A DNA stretch of 39,482 bases from Phycisphaeraceae bacterium (GTDB taxonomy: Bacteria; Planctomycetota; Phycisphaerae; Phycisphaerales; Phycisphaeraceae). Positions 32,961-39,482 of the stretch are shown here, piece after piece (positions within the stretch are counted from its first letter, which is position 1; the number at the start of each line of letters is the position of its first letter). A program made the position numbers and the translations under genes. The stretch spans positions 1 to 39,482 of the forward strand of contig JADLAP010000156.1 in the NCBI GenBank assembly GCA_020848195.1. Direction: 5' to 3'. Under the pieces are notes generated by a model. That model worked only from the letters and a program-made list of their open reading frames with translations. It made no database searches and was not told where the DNA came from.

Positions 32961-33386
32961 TCAACGCGCCTCGGTGGATTGCGCGGGGGCGGATTGCGGT
33001 TGCTGCTGCTGTTTCTTCTGGTAGTCGGCGATGGCGCTGCGGATGGCGTCCTCGGCGAGGACGGAGCAGTGGATCTTCACCGGGGGCAGGCTCAGTTCCT
33101 GCACGATGTCGGTGTTCTTGATCCGGCCGGCCTCGTCGATGGTCTTGCCCTTGAGCCATTCGGTGGCCAGGGAGGAGGAGGCGATGGCGGAGCCGCAGCC
33201 GAAGGTTTTGAACTTGGCGTCGATGATTTTGCCGGTGGCGTCGTCGACCTGGATTTGCAGCTTCATGACGTCGCCGCATTCGGGCGCGCCGACGATGCCG
33301 GTGCCGACGTTGGCGGCAGCGCGGTCGAGGCTGCCGACGTTGCGGGGGTTTTCGTAGTGGTCGATGAGTTTGCCGCTGTAAGCCAT
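32961..33386 (-). CDS. iscU: Iron-sulfur cluster scaffold IscU (NifU N-terminal type)
   Basis: 141 residues. LIDHYENPRNVGSLD opens it, and the three ligand cysteines are in GAPECGDVMK, TFGCGSAIASSS and KIHCSVLAEDAI, with the stabilising Asp two residues after the first. The scaffold builds [2Fe-2S] clusters from sulfur delivered by the desulfurase. The tail after residue 120 is a Gln/Pro-rich extension (KKQQQQPQSAPAQ) not found in E. coli IscU. AGGGAGA before the ATG fits. A long frame in phase upstream is a shadow of iscS. Confidence 0.94.
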   Translation of the reverse strand: MAYSGKLIDHYENPRNVGSLDRAAANVGTGIVGAPECGDVMKLQIQVDDATGKIIDAKFKTFGCGSAIASSSLATEWLKGKTIDEAGRIKNTDIVQELSLPPVKIHCSVLAEDAIRSAIADYQKKQQQQPQSAPAQSTEAR

Positions 33387-33463
33387 GGTGGGGTCTCCCT
33401 GATCGTCAACGGTGAAAGAGAAGCGAAGGCGCGACGCGACGAGATGCGGCGCTTCGCGGTCGG

Positions 33464-34684
33464 TTAATGTTCCGCCCACTGGACGGATTTGAGGTCGATG
33501 CCCTCCTGAACCATTTCGTAAAGGGGACTCATTTGCCGGAGTTTTCGCACGCCGGCGACGACGCGATCGACGGTGTAGTCGATTTCCGCTTCGGTGGTGG
33601 AGCGTCCGAGTCCGAATCGCAGCGAGCTGTGGGCGAGGTCGTCGCCGACGCCGAGGCGCGTGAGGACGTAGCTCGGTTCGAGCGACGCGCTGGTGCATGC
33701 CGAGCCGGAGCTGACGGCGATTTCCTTGATGGCCATCATGAGGCTCTCGCCTTCCACCCACGCGAAGCTGATGTTGGTGGTATGGGGCAGGCGGAGTTCG
33801 GGATGGCCGTTGACGGCGACGCCGTCGAGCTGGCTGGTGATGCCGTGTTCGAGCTTGTCGCGCAGCTTGCGCAAACGGGCGGCTTCGTCGGCCATGTCGT
33901 GTTGCGCCAGATCGCAGGCGGCGCCCATGCCGATGATGCCGGTGACGTTGAGGGTTCCGGATCGCATGCCGCGTTCGTGGCCGCCGCCGTCGAGGATCGG
34001 CGTCAGGCGGACACGCGGCTTGCGGCGACGGACGTAGAGGAATCCGACGCCCTTGGGACCATAGATTTTGTGCCCGGAGGCCGAGAGCAGGTCCACGCCC
34101 GCGGCTTCGACGTCCACGGGCATCTTGCCCACGGACTGCGTGGCGTCGGTGTGGAAGATGACGCCTTTTTCCTTGCAGATCGCCCCGATTTTCTCGATTT
34201 CGTTGATGGTCCCGATCTCGTTGTTGGCCCACATCAGGGTCACGAGCATGGTGTCGTCGCGGAGGGCGGCGGCGACCTGCTCGGCCCGGATCACGCCGTC
34301 CTTGGGCGGCTCCAGCCACGTCACGTCGTAGCCTTCGCGTTGCAGTCGTTTGCACGGATCGAGCACAGCCTTGTGCTCGTGCACAGCCGTGATGATGTGC
34401 TTGCCCTTGTCGGTGTACATGCCCGCCACGCCCTTGATGGCGAGGTTGTTCGACTCCGTGGAGCCGCTGGTCCAGACGATTTCCTTGGCATCCGCGCCGA
34501 TGAGCGACGCGACCTGCTGACGGGCGAGATCGACCGCCTTTTCCGCCTCCCAGCCGAACTGGTGGTTGCGGCTGGCGGCGTTGCCGAACTTCTCGCAGAA
34601 GTAGGGCAGCATCACCTCCAGCACACGCCGATCCACCGGCGTCGTGGCGTTGTGGTCCAGGTATATGGGCAGTTTCACAGCCAT
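33464..34684 (-). CDS. iscS: Cysteine desulfurase IscS/NifS
   Basis: 406 residues. [16 protein letters not shown] opens it, the PLP lysine is in [17 protein letters not shown], and the persulfide cysteine is in [20 protein letters not shown] binds the cofactor ring. It removes sulfur from cysteine and passes it to IscU and, by family knowledge, to the tRNA thiolation enzymes such as MnmA. AGGAG lies 9 nt upstream of the ATG. Second gene of the operon, 26 nt after iscR. Confidence 0.96.
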   Translation of the reverse strand: MAVKLPIYLDHNATTPVDRRVLEVMLPYFCEKFGNAASRNHQFGWEAEKAVDLARQQVASLIGADAKEIVWTSGSTESNNLAIKGVAGMYTDKGKHIITAVHEHKAVLDPCKRLQREGYDVTWLEPPKDGVIRAEQVAAALRDDTMLVTLMWANNEIGTINEIEKIGAICKEKGVIFHTDATQSVGKMPVDVEAAGVDLLSASGHKIYGPKGVGFLYVRRRKPRVRLTPILDGGGHERGMRSGTLNVTGIIGMGAACDLAQHDMADEAARLRKLRDKLEHGITSQLDGVAVNGHPELRLPHTTNISFAWVEGESLMMAIKEIAVSSGSACTSASLEPSYVLTRLGVGDDLAHSSLRFGLGRSTTEAEIDYTVDRVVAGVRKLRQMSPLYEMVQEGIDLKSVQWAEH

Positions 34685-34710
34685 GAAAATTCACTCCTGT
34701 TCGATCATCC

Positions 34711-35184
34711 TCACGACACGCCGCTGTCCACGAGCGCGCCGACCTGTCTGACGGTCACGTCCACCTGACTGTCCAGCAGGTCCGCCAGGGAGACCTCCCG
34801 CAGAAAGCCTTCGATCCGCTGATGCAGGCGGCGAACCGCGCCGTGGACGAGGCATTCGCCCATCAGATGGCAGGCGTCGCCGTGGTCCTCCGCCAGGGCG
34901 CACGGCGCCAGGCGAAGCTGGCCTTCCATCGCCAGCACCACATCCAGCAGAAAAATCCGTTTCGGGTCGCGCGAGAGCATGTAGCCTCCCTGCTGGCCGC
35001 GAACCGACTGCACCAGCCCGGCATGCCCAAGCTCTTTGAGAATGTTCATCAGCAGGGGCAGCGGCAGGTTGAACTGGTCGGCGATCCGACGGGCACTGAC
35101 AGCCTTGTCGTCCTCGGCGGATTGGGTAGCCAGGAACGCCAGAGCGACCAAGGCATAATCCGTCTTTCGCGTCAGGCTCATCAT
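34711..35184 (-). CDS. iscR: Rrf2-family regulator of the isc operon (IscR type)
   Basis: 157 residues. LTRKTDYALVALAFLATQ and SARRIADQFNLPLPLLMNIL form the Rrf2 winged helix, with GQQGGYMLSRD as wing. Three cysteines follow in APCALAEDHGDACHLMGEC, spaced C-x9-C-x5-C (IscR: x5 and x5), and can hold an iron-sulfur cluster. With cluster, IscR represses its own operon. Two neighbouring ATGs (35184, 35181) are equally good. Longer frames are excluded because they would start upstream of the -10 element. No good ribosome-binding site is seen. Confidence 0.9.
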   Translation of the reverse strand: MMSLTRKTDYALVALAFLATQSAEDDKAVSARRIADQFNLPLPLLMNILKELGHAGLVQSVRGQQGGYMLSRDPKRIFLLDVVLAMEGQLRLAPCALAEDHGDACHLMGECLVHGAVRRLHQRIEGFLREVSLADLLDSQVDVTVRQVGALVDSGVS

Positions 35185-35225
35185 GGCATTAGCGCCCTGT
35201 CTGCGACCTGTTCTCAGTTGTGATA

Positions 35226-35254
35226 TTAATAGCACTGTATCGGTACGATATCAA
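35226..35254 (-). promoter_or_regulatory. Promoter of the isc operon with TATCG palindrome
   Basis: On the minus strand TTGATA (35254-35249), a 17-nt spacer and TATTAA (35231-35226) make a near-consensus promoter about 40 nt ahead of iscR. A TATCG-GTA-CGATA inverted repeat at 35238-35250 lies in the spacer and -35 edge, a suitable place for IscR binding. Confidence 0.7.
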
Positions 35255-35410
35255 GTCGGGTTGAGGGAAATGAGGAAGAAGCAGGGGGATATTTGCGAAA
35301 TTCGGTGAAGTCGAAAGGGAAGTAAGGACGAACGTCCAAGCCCGAATCAAGACGCAGAATAGCCGCGGGCAAACTGCTGTCCTTTATACACAACTCCATT
35401 TCGCCGTCCG

Positions 35411-35453
35411 AAGGCCCCGCGGAAGACCCGAGTACGGGTCATCCGCGGGCTTT
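35411..35453 (-). repeat. TACT-loop hairpin family, copy 3 (inverted)
   Basis: Read on the minus strand it begins AAAGCCCGCGGATG, has inner stem ACCCG/CGGGT, loop TACT and a TTCCGCGGGG right arm. The three variable inner pairs (ACC/GGT) and the variable outer pair (G/C) differ from the other copies but stay complementary. Confidence 0.75.
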
Positions 35454-35474
35454 GGTCGGTCCATGACGAAGGGC

Positions 35475-35517
35475 AAAGCCCGCAGATGGGGCGTACTCGC
35501 CCCTTCTGCGGGGGCTT
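35475..35517 (+). repeat. TACT-loop hairpin family, copy 4
   Basis: 43 bases beginning AAAGCCCGCAGATG, inner stem GGGCG/CGCCC, loop TACT, then CTTCTGCGGGGGCTT. Same fixed positions as copies 2 and 3, with different but complementary variable pairs (GGG/CCC, A/T). Confidence 0.75.
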
Positions 35518-35615
35518 GCGACGGGGAAACGGCGAGAGTTGGCGGATCTTGAAGTTGTGTATCAGGGTGTGGGCAAACTGCCCGCGCGTCTTGCTCTTCC
35601 TCTAGGCGCGCACGA

Positions 35616-35637
35616 CCGGGGGCCGGGGGGCCGGGGG
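35616..35637. repeat. G-rich tandem repeat adjoining the clpP stop
   Basis: CCGGGGG, CCGGGGGG and CCGGGGG in tandem, immediately downstream of the clpP stop codon on the transcript's 3' side. On the plus strand the three G runs could contribute to a G-quadruplex; function unknown. Confidence 0.5.
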
Positions 35638-36312
35638 CTACTTGGCATCCTTGGCGACGGCGGCTCCGACGACTTCGTCGACCAGGCCGTAGTCCTTGGC
35701 TTCCTGGGCGGAGAAGTAGCGGTCGCGTTCGGAATCGGTTTCGACCTGCTCAGGTGTTTTTCCGGAGTGCTTGGCGAGCAGTTCGTTGATGAGCTGCTTG
35801 CTCTTGAGGATTTCCTCGGCCTGAATCTGGACGTCGGAGGTCTGGCCGTAGACGCCGCCATAGGGCTGGTGGATCATGACCTTGGCGTGGGGGAGCATGA
35901 AGCGTTTGCCCTTGGCGCCGGAGGCGAGGATGATCGCGCCGCCGCTCATGGCCCGACCGATGCAGTACGTCGCCACGTCGCAGTTGAGGTACTGCATGGT
36001 GTCGTAGATGGCCAGCGTGTCGTCGACGCCGCCGCCGTGGCTGTTGATGTAGAGGTTGATGTCCACGTCCTTCTTCTGGTTCTGGAGGTGGAGCATGCGC
36101 ATGATGACGCCGGTGGCGGAAGCGTAGTTGATTTCGCCGACGAGGAAAATGACGCGGTTTTCCAGCAGCAGTTCGTCGATGGTCATCTCGCGGTAGCGCT
36201 GGTAGGGCGGGGCGGCCATGGCGTTGGCCACCGCGTAAGGAGCGGCGTCACGGGGATTCATCGCGCCAGCCAGGTGGGGCATCGATCGCAGCAGGTCCGT
36301 CGGTTCGTGCAT
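35638..36312 (-). CDS. clpP: ATP-dependent Clp protease proteolytic subunit ClpP
   Basis: 224 residues. RYREMTIDELLLENRVIFLV and INLYINSHGGGVDDTLAIYD lead to the catalytic Ser in GRAMSGGAIILASG, the His in MLPHAKVMIHQPYGG, and the Asp in ETDSERDRYFSA. It is the serine protease chamber that works with ClpA, ClpX or ClpC; none of these is in the window. The N-terminus is some 30 residues longer than in E. coli before the first strand and could be a propeptide. The start is the only ATG that precedes the MTIDELLLENR segment with good spacing; a Met at residue 18 is an alternative. Confidence 0.95.
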   Translation of the reverse strand: MHEPTDLLRSMPHLAGAMNPRDAAPYAVANAMAAPPYQRYREMTIDELLLENRVIFLVGEINYASATGVIMRMLHLQNQKKDVDINLYINSHGGGVDDTLAIYDTMQYLNCDVATYCIGRAMSGGAIILASGAKGKRFMLPHAKVMIHQPYGGVYGQTSDVQIQAEEILKSKQLINELLAKHSGKTPEQVETDSERDRYFSAQEAKDYGLVDEVVGAAVAKDAK

Positions 36313-36407
36313 GTCCTACCTCGTCGGAAAAACGTCCACGGGATCAACCAGTCACGTCGCGGGACATGATAGCAGGATACCGTGGCGATGCGGCCAGTGG
36401 ATGAGAA

Positions 36408-36488
36408 ATGACCGAATGTCCAAGTCCGAATGGCGAAACAAAAACCCAGCTCGGGTCATTCGACATTCGGATTTGGACATTCGGTCAT
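36408..36488. repeat. 25-bp inverted repeat with inner hairpin
   Basis: Left arm 36408-36432 and right arm 36464-36488 are complementary at 24 of 25 positions; the sequence ATGACCGAATGTCC opens the left arm. The 31-nt loop contains its own ACCC/GGGT stem. Half copies are visible near 35330 and 39276. It lies between clpP and the coiled-coil gene, both on the minus strand. Confidence 0.75.
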
Positions 36489-36532
36489 GACTGCCGCGGA
36501 AGCGGCAAAATCCGTTGTGATGTTGGCTTCGC

Positions 36533-36808
36533 TTACGCGTGGTTGCCGCCGCGGTCCTGCTGCTCGACCATTTTGCGCAGATAGGTGTTCTCGCGCCGCG
36601 TGGCTTCGAGATCGAACACGAGATACTTGATGGAGAGGCGCAGGTAGTCGAGGCTTTCCTGAAGATCGCTGACGGTCTTGCGCAGCTTCTGGTGACGCTG
36701 CTGGGTCTGGTTGGCCAGCTCGGTCAGGCGCTGGCGCTCGGCGACCGGCAGCGTGGAGATTTCGCCCATCAGTTCGGTCAGTTTGTCCTGAAATGTCTTC
36801 TCGTCCAT
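36533..36808 (-). CDS. Small coiled-coil protein, conserved hypothetical
   Basis: 91 residues, nearly all helical and charged: DKLTELMGEISTLPVAERQR, then a heptad region HQKLRKTVSDLQESLDYLRL, IKYLVFDLEATRRENTYLRK. Long helices with regular Leu spacing imply a coiled coil. I believe similar small proteins are conserved in planctomycetes, without known role. The ATG at 36808 is chosen over a start 12 codons upstream, because those residues do not fit the helix pattern. It is separate from clpP by a repeat. Confidence 0.75.
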   Translation of the reverse strand: MDEKTFQDKLTELMGEISTLPVAERQRLTELANQTQQRHQKLRKTVSDLQESLDYLRLSIKYLVFDLEATRRENTYLRKMVEQQDRGGNHA

Positions 36809-37088
36809 GGCTCTACTTTCCCTTCGGTCCGCAAACGGGCACACGGCAACAGGCCGCGTCCCCTGATCTGGACTTCAGGTATCACAAAGGTCTTGCCAGG
36901 GTGCAGAGGATGTGTCGATCCGTGTCCGTGTCTATTCCAAATGTTTGGTAAACAAGGAGATGCGTCATGCGTGGGCCGCGAGGATGCCGGCATGGCCCCC
37001 CGTCCGGTCGGGCCGGATGTCGTTTCCACGCAACATCGAACGTCGTGGCGGCTAGACAACGCAACACGTCGTAGGTACATCATGCGAC

Positions 37089-38270
37089 ATGGACGAACTC
37101 CTTCTCTCCCGGCGGGCGGCGGAACTGCGCAAGATCATCATCCGGATTCTGCTGACCTCGCTGGCCATCGGCGCAGTCGGCGGGGCGGCGGCGATTCTGT
37201 TGGGCCGCGGCGATTTCATCTGGCGAGTCGTCGGCACGGCCGTGCTGACCACGGGCGCCATGCTGCTGATGTGGCCGCTGTCCGTGCTGCTGGGCAAGGA
37301 ACTGTGGCGAGACAGCGCGATGCTCGGACTGGTGGTGATCGTCCTGGAGTATCTGGTGATTCTGTCGATGATCTGGGAATGGGTGCGGCATCTGACGGGC
37401 TGGGGTTGGCGAGCGGAGGAAGTGGTGGGCATGACCGGGGCAGGGCTGATCCTGCCTTCGCTGGCGGCGATGGGCTTCCTCGTCGCAAGGCAGAAGCCGC
37501 TCAGCCGTTGGGCGGGCAGGTTCGGTTTGACGCTCAGCGGCATCGTGTTGGCGATCTTCCTCACGGCCGCGTGGGGCGCGTATCCCTGGGATAACAAACT
37601 GTGGGAGACGGGCTTCACGCTGGGGGGCTATGGTCTGCTGATCGCGGCGCTGCTGGTGGGCGTGGGCGTGGAACGCGGCCGGCATTGGCGTTGGCTGGGC
37701 ATCCTCGGCGCTGCCGCGGGTTGCGCCATGTGGATCGGCCACGTGTGGACGCGCACCGGCGACGCCGCGGAACTGTTCACCGGCGTCACGTGCATGGCCA
37801 TCGTGCTGGCGCACGCCAATCTGGTCATCCGTGCGCCGCTGCCTGTCGGCGGAAAATGGCTGATTCCCGCGACAATTCTCGCCATGCTCGCCGCCGCGCT
37901 GGCGGTGGAAGCCGCGACGTTCACGCGCGCCACCTACCAGATGGCTGAGACGTTCGGCCGCTGCGCCGGCGCAGCGGGGATCATCGCCGCCTGCGGCACG
38001 CTGGCCATCGGCGTGCTGATTCGCTTTGCCCCCAAAATCATCGTGGCGGACGATCATGTCGTGCTGCGCGAGGCGAGACTTCTCTGCCCGGTCTGCGGCA
38101 AACGCAACAGACTTCTCGTGGGGCAGATGACGCCTTGCTCCGGCTGCGGCGCGAAGCTGACGGTGCAGGTGCAGGAGCCGCGATGTCCGCAGTGCGGCTA
38201 TCTCATGGTGGGACTGGCGGGCCGGGCGTGTCCGGAATGCGGCCACGCGGGGCAGATCGCCTCGGCGTGA
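37089..38270 (+). CDS. Polytopic membrane protein with C-terminal zinc-ribbon pair
   Basis: 393 residues. About nine hydrophobic segments between residues 15 and 320 are followed by a soluble tail with CPVCGKRN, PCSGCGAK, CPQCGYLMVGL and CPECGHAG: four CxxC pairs, enough for two zinc ribbons. The last two pairs match the CxxCgYxlxGlxxxxCPECG pattern of planctomycete zinc-ribbon proteins. The family and its function are unknown. No clear ribosome-binding site precedes the ATG; the frame begins close to it. Upstream 36809-37088 holds no other gene. Confidence 0.75.
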   Translation: MDELLLSRRAAELRKIIIRILLTSLAIGAVGGAAAILLGRGDFIWRVVGTAVLTTGAMLLMWPLSVLLGKELWRDSAMLGLVVIVLEYLVILSMIWEWVRHLTGWGWRAEEVVGMTGAGLILPSLAAMGFLVARQKPLSRWAGRFGLTLSGIVLAIFLTAAWGAYPWDNKLWETGFTLGGYGLLIAALLVGVGVERGRHWRWLGILGAAAGCAMWIGHVWTRTGDAAELFTGVTCMAIVLAHANLVIRAPLPVGGKWLIPATILAMLAAALAVEAATFTRATYQMAETFGRCAGAAGIIAACGTLAIGVLIRFAPKIIVADDHVVLREARLLCPVCGKRNRLLVGQMTPCSGCGAKLTVQVQEPRCPQCGYLMVGLAGRACPECGHAGQIASA

Positions 38271-38302
38271 TCCAACTCACTGGCATGAAGGGGAAAGACA
38301 AC

Positions 38303-38794
38303 TCAGCCTGTCGTGTGGCCGTGACCGTTGCCTTTGGCGTGGCTGACGCGGGTGATCGTCGTTTCGCTGGGCACCGCGGCATCGGCGGCCGATTCGTTCT
38401 CTTGCGAAATCTGCGCCAGCGTCGTCTCGGTCAGCAGCCGGTTGATCTGTCTCCGCACCGCCGACCATCCTTCGGTGCCGGAGATCGTCTTGCCCGCGCC
38501 GCTGAAGAAGCCGGGCAGGTCTTCCTTGAGCGCCTGCACGCCGTCCACCGCCGTCACGATGTCGAACAGCGTGATCTGGTCCGGCTGCCGCGCCAGCGCG
38601 AAACCGCCGCCAGGCCCCTTGGCGCTGGTCAGCAGTCCGCGACGTTTGAGGTCGCTGAAAATCTTCGCCACATAGTGCCGCGGCAAATCCGTGCCGTCGC
38701 AGATGCGCTCCAGCAACAGATAGCCTTCGCCGCGAAGCAGCGTGAGCCGTGTCAGCGCCTGGATGGCATATGCACATTTGCGCGAAAAAATCAT
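38303..38794 (-). CDS. Rrf2-family transcriptional regulator without cluster cysteines
   Basis: 163 residues. MIFSRKCAYAIQALTRLTLL and ICDGTDLPRHYVAKIFSDLK form the Rrf2 DNA-binding domain, with GPGGGFALARQPDQITLFDI as wing. Unlike IscR and NsrR it has no cysteine triad in the following helix, so it probably senses something other than an iron-sulfur cluster, as CymR or RsrR-like relatives may. Tail is Gly/His-rich (HAKGNGHGHTTG), which might bind metal. It is convergent to the membrane-protein gene with 32 nt between. Confidence 0.88.
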   Translation of the reverse strand: MIFSRKCAYAIQALTRLTLLRGEGYLLLERICDGTDLPRHYVAKIFSDLKRRGLLTSAKGPGGGFALARQPDQITLFDIVTAVDGVQALKEDLPGFFSGAGKTISGTEGWSAVRRQINRLLTETTLAQISQENESAADAAVPSETTITRVSHAKGNGHGHTTG

Positions 38795-38870
38795 TGATCA
38801 CCGCTATGCCGAACGCTTGAATCCCAGAATTCGCCGAACTGCCACACACGACTGCTGACGGGTTATTCCA

Positions 38871-38899
38871 TTTTAAGATTAACAAATCCTTTAAGTCAA
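38871..38899 (-). promoter_or_regulatory. Promoter of the Rrf2 regulator gene
   Basis: On the minus strand TTGACT (38899-38894), a 17-nt spacer and TTAAAA (38876-38871) form a good sigma-70 type promoter in a distinctly AT-rich stretch. A GATT-AACA-AATC inverted repeat lies in its spacer and could be the autoregulatory site. Confidence 0.7.
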
Positions 38900-38916
38900 G
38901 AACAAAAACGACAATA

Positions 38917-38931
38917 ATCTCATGTTGAGAT
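38917..38931. promoter_or_regulatory. ATCTCA-TGT-TGAGAT palindrome
   Basis: Perfect 6-bp arms around three bases, 18 nt upstream of the -35 element of the Rrf2 gene promoter. It may bind a regulator; nothing further supports it. Confidence 0.35.
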
Positions 38932-39105
38932 GGAAAAAGAAGGCAATCTGGCGAAATTGCCGGCTTGCCGTACGCCGCGACAGGGGGTATTGACCCTATC
39001 GTGTGTGATCAAAAAGGGTTCATCCGGTTCTTGCGCAGGCGGGGTTGAAAAACGTGGACATGTCTGTCTCATCTGGAGTTACGACACTTCAGAAGGAGTC
39101 AGGCC

Positions 39106-39193
39106 ATGTCCGCGAGTCTGTTGCACCACGCCTGGGGACTGCGTGGCTACCGGCGCTGCCGGACCGAACACCTCCAACAGGGCGAATGCATAG
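39106..39193 (+). pseudogene. N-terminal stub of an ISL3-type transposase
   Basis: AGAAGGAG 7 nt before the ATG is followed by MSASLLHHAWGLRGYRRCRT and about ten more residues. This resembles the start of planctomycete ISL3-family transposases (MSxSLLYHAFGIRGY). After codon 29 a 72-bp intergenic repeat begins and the frame ends at its TGA. No catalytic domain or further transposase sequence is visible in the window. The element's ends were not found; 38932-39105 has no other gene. Confidence 0.55.
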
Positions 39194-39265
39194 GGCTTTT
39201 GCCCCTCTCCCTTTCAGGGAGAGGCTGGGAGAGGGTACGGCGCTCAATCACGTTTTGCCCGTGAT
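39194..39265 (+). repeat. 72-bp double-hairpin repeat, copy 2
   Basis: Inverse of 27316-27387 with about 5 differences in 72. Starts precisely where the transposase similarity stops. Contains the hairpins CCTCTCCC/GGGAGAGG and ATCACG/CGTGAT. Confidence 0.7.
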
Positions 39266-39482
39266 GGGACGTGCTGGGATTTGGTCATTCGGGCATTCGG
39301 TCAACGTTCGATCATCCACATGCGTTTGCCCGTGCGCGGTGGCGTCTGATCCGTCTGCGGTGAGCCTTCATGCAGGTCCAATGCAGCCAGTAAAAGGTCA
39401 AGTCAGCGATGAAAACGGTGATGGAGCCATGAAAATGCCCCGTTTTCGCGCCGATTTACGCACTGGCGACGTCTAAAACGTA
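39266..39482. other. Right end of the window, no gene supported
   Basis: 217 bases. At 39276-39302 there is half of the 36408-type inverted repeat (GGTCATTCGGGCATTCGG). After that no reading frame, repeat or RNA gene could be supported. Confidence 0.4.

Larger units (their letters stand above)
35255..35637. other. Gene-free region between iscR and clpP with several repeats
   Basis: 383 bases with no gene. It holds, from left: GAACGTCCAAGCCCGAAT (35330-35347), which resembles half of the 36408 inverted repeat; GGGCAAACTG at 35367 and again at 35571; ATACACAACT at 35386-35395 and its inverse at 35553-35562; two TACT-loop hairpins between these; and a triple CCGGGGG-type repeat (35616-35637) directly touching the clpP stop codon. 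Confidence 0.6.

Noticed and set aside
32961-34694. A 577-residue minus-strand frame covering both iscU and iscS
   Set aside because: Only its last 141 residues (IscU) are protein-like; the rest is the wrong frame of iscS.
38930-39193. 87-residue plus-strand frame at the right end
   Set aside because: Cys/Gly-rich without family character, overlaps the palindrome near the Rrf2 promoter and the transposase stub in another frame.

Overview
The window is high-GC bacterial DNA and most probably comes from a member of the Planctomycetota, likely class Phycisphaerae. The support is a prepilin-type protein with an H-xn-DG C-terminal motif, a ClpP of the planctomycete style, a stub resembling the planctomycete ISL3-type transposase, small conserved proteins I associate with that phylum, and a heavy load of short palindromic intergenic repeats. 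This assignment is inference; there is no rRNA or tRNA gene in the window to test it.

Layout. 1-4110: the edge of an exopolysaccharide locus (a partial O-antigen-polymerase-like membrane protein, a Wzx-type flippase, a GT4 glycosyltransferase, then a divergent sulfotransferase). 4260-8039: a NusG/RfaH-like antiterminator facing away from a four-gene cassette of nucleotidyltransferase, tiny Tat-type peptide, PqqD-like protein and HPr-kinase-like protein. 8083-10563: mnmA and gcvPA. 10683-12684: cupin, bacterial PH-domain protein and a radical SAM protein. 12785-14308: a GH4 glycosidase. 14578-17578: a membrane M48-type metallopeptidase, AT-richer than its surroundings, and a homocysteine S-methyltransferase-like enzyme. 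17621-20531: a siderophore/cobalamin-type ABC importer operon. 20643-23211: a small hypothetical, a TIM-barrel isomerase, a rhodanese and a nucleotide-sugar epimerase. 23364-24278: a second TIM-barrel isomerase. 24632-27181: a metal-efflux island (CsoR/RcnR-type repressor, P1B ATPase, short DsrE-like ORF) lying between an intact beta-carbonic anhydrase gene and a displaced 3' fragment of a closely similar one. 28371-32458: prepilin-like protein, two LacI-type regulators and a stand-alone CoaB-like protein. 32573-35184: an iscR-iscS-iscU-iscA-type operon on the minus strand. 35638-38794: clpP, a small coiled-coil protein, a polytopic membrane protein with a zinc-ribbon tail, and an Rrf2 regulator. 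The right end holds an ISL3-type transposase stub cut off by a repeat.

Most notable: (a) the sulfotransferase/nucleotidyltransferase/tiny peptide/PqqD/HprK-like neighbourhood, which resembles peptide-tailoring genes of lasso-peptide clusters but has no cyclase or protease gene in view; (b) a family of intergenic hairpins with a fixed TACT loop, a fixed T-T mismatch and compensatory base-pair changes between copies; (c) the carbonic-anhydrase gene plus displaced 3' end flanking the metal island, the footprint expected of integration into the 3' end of a gene; and (d) several other repeat families, including a 25-bp inverted repeat and a 72-bp double-hairpin element. All functional calls rest on reading the sequence and on remembered family features; no database search was run.
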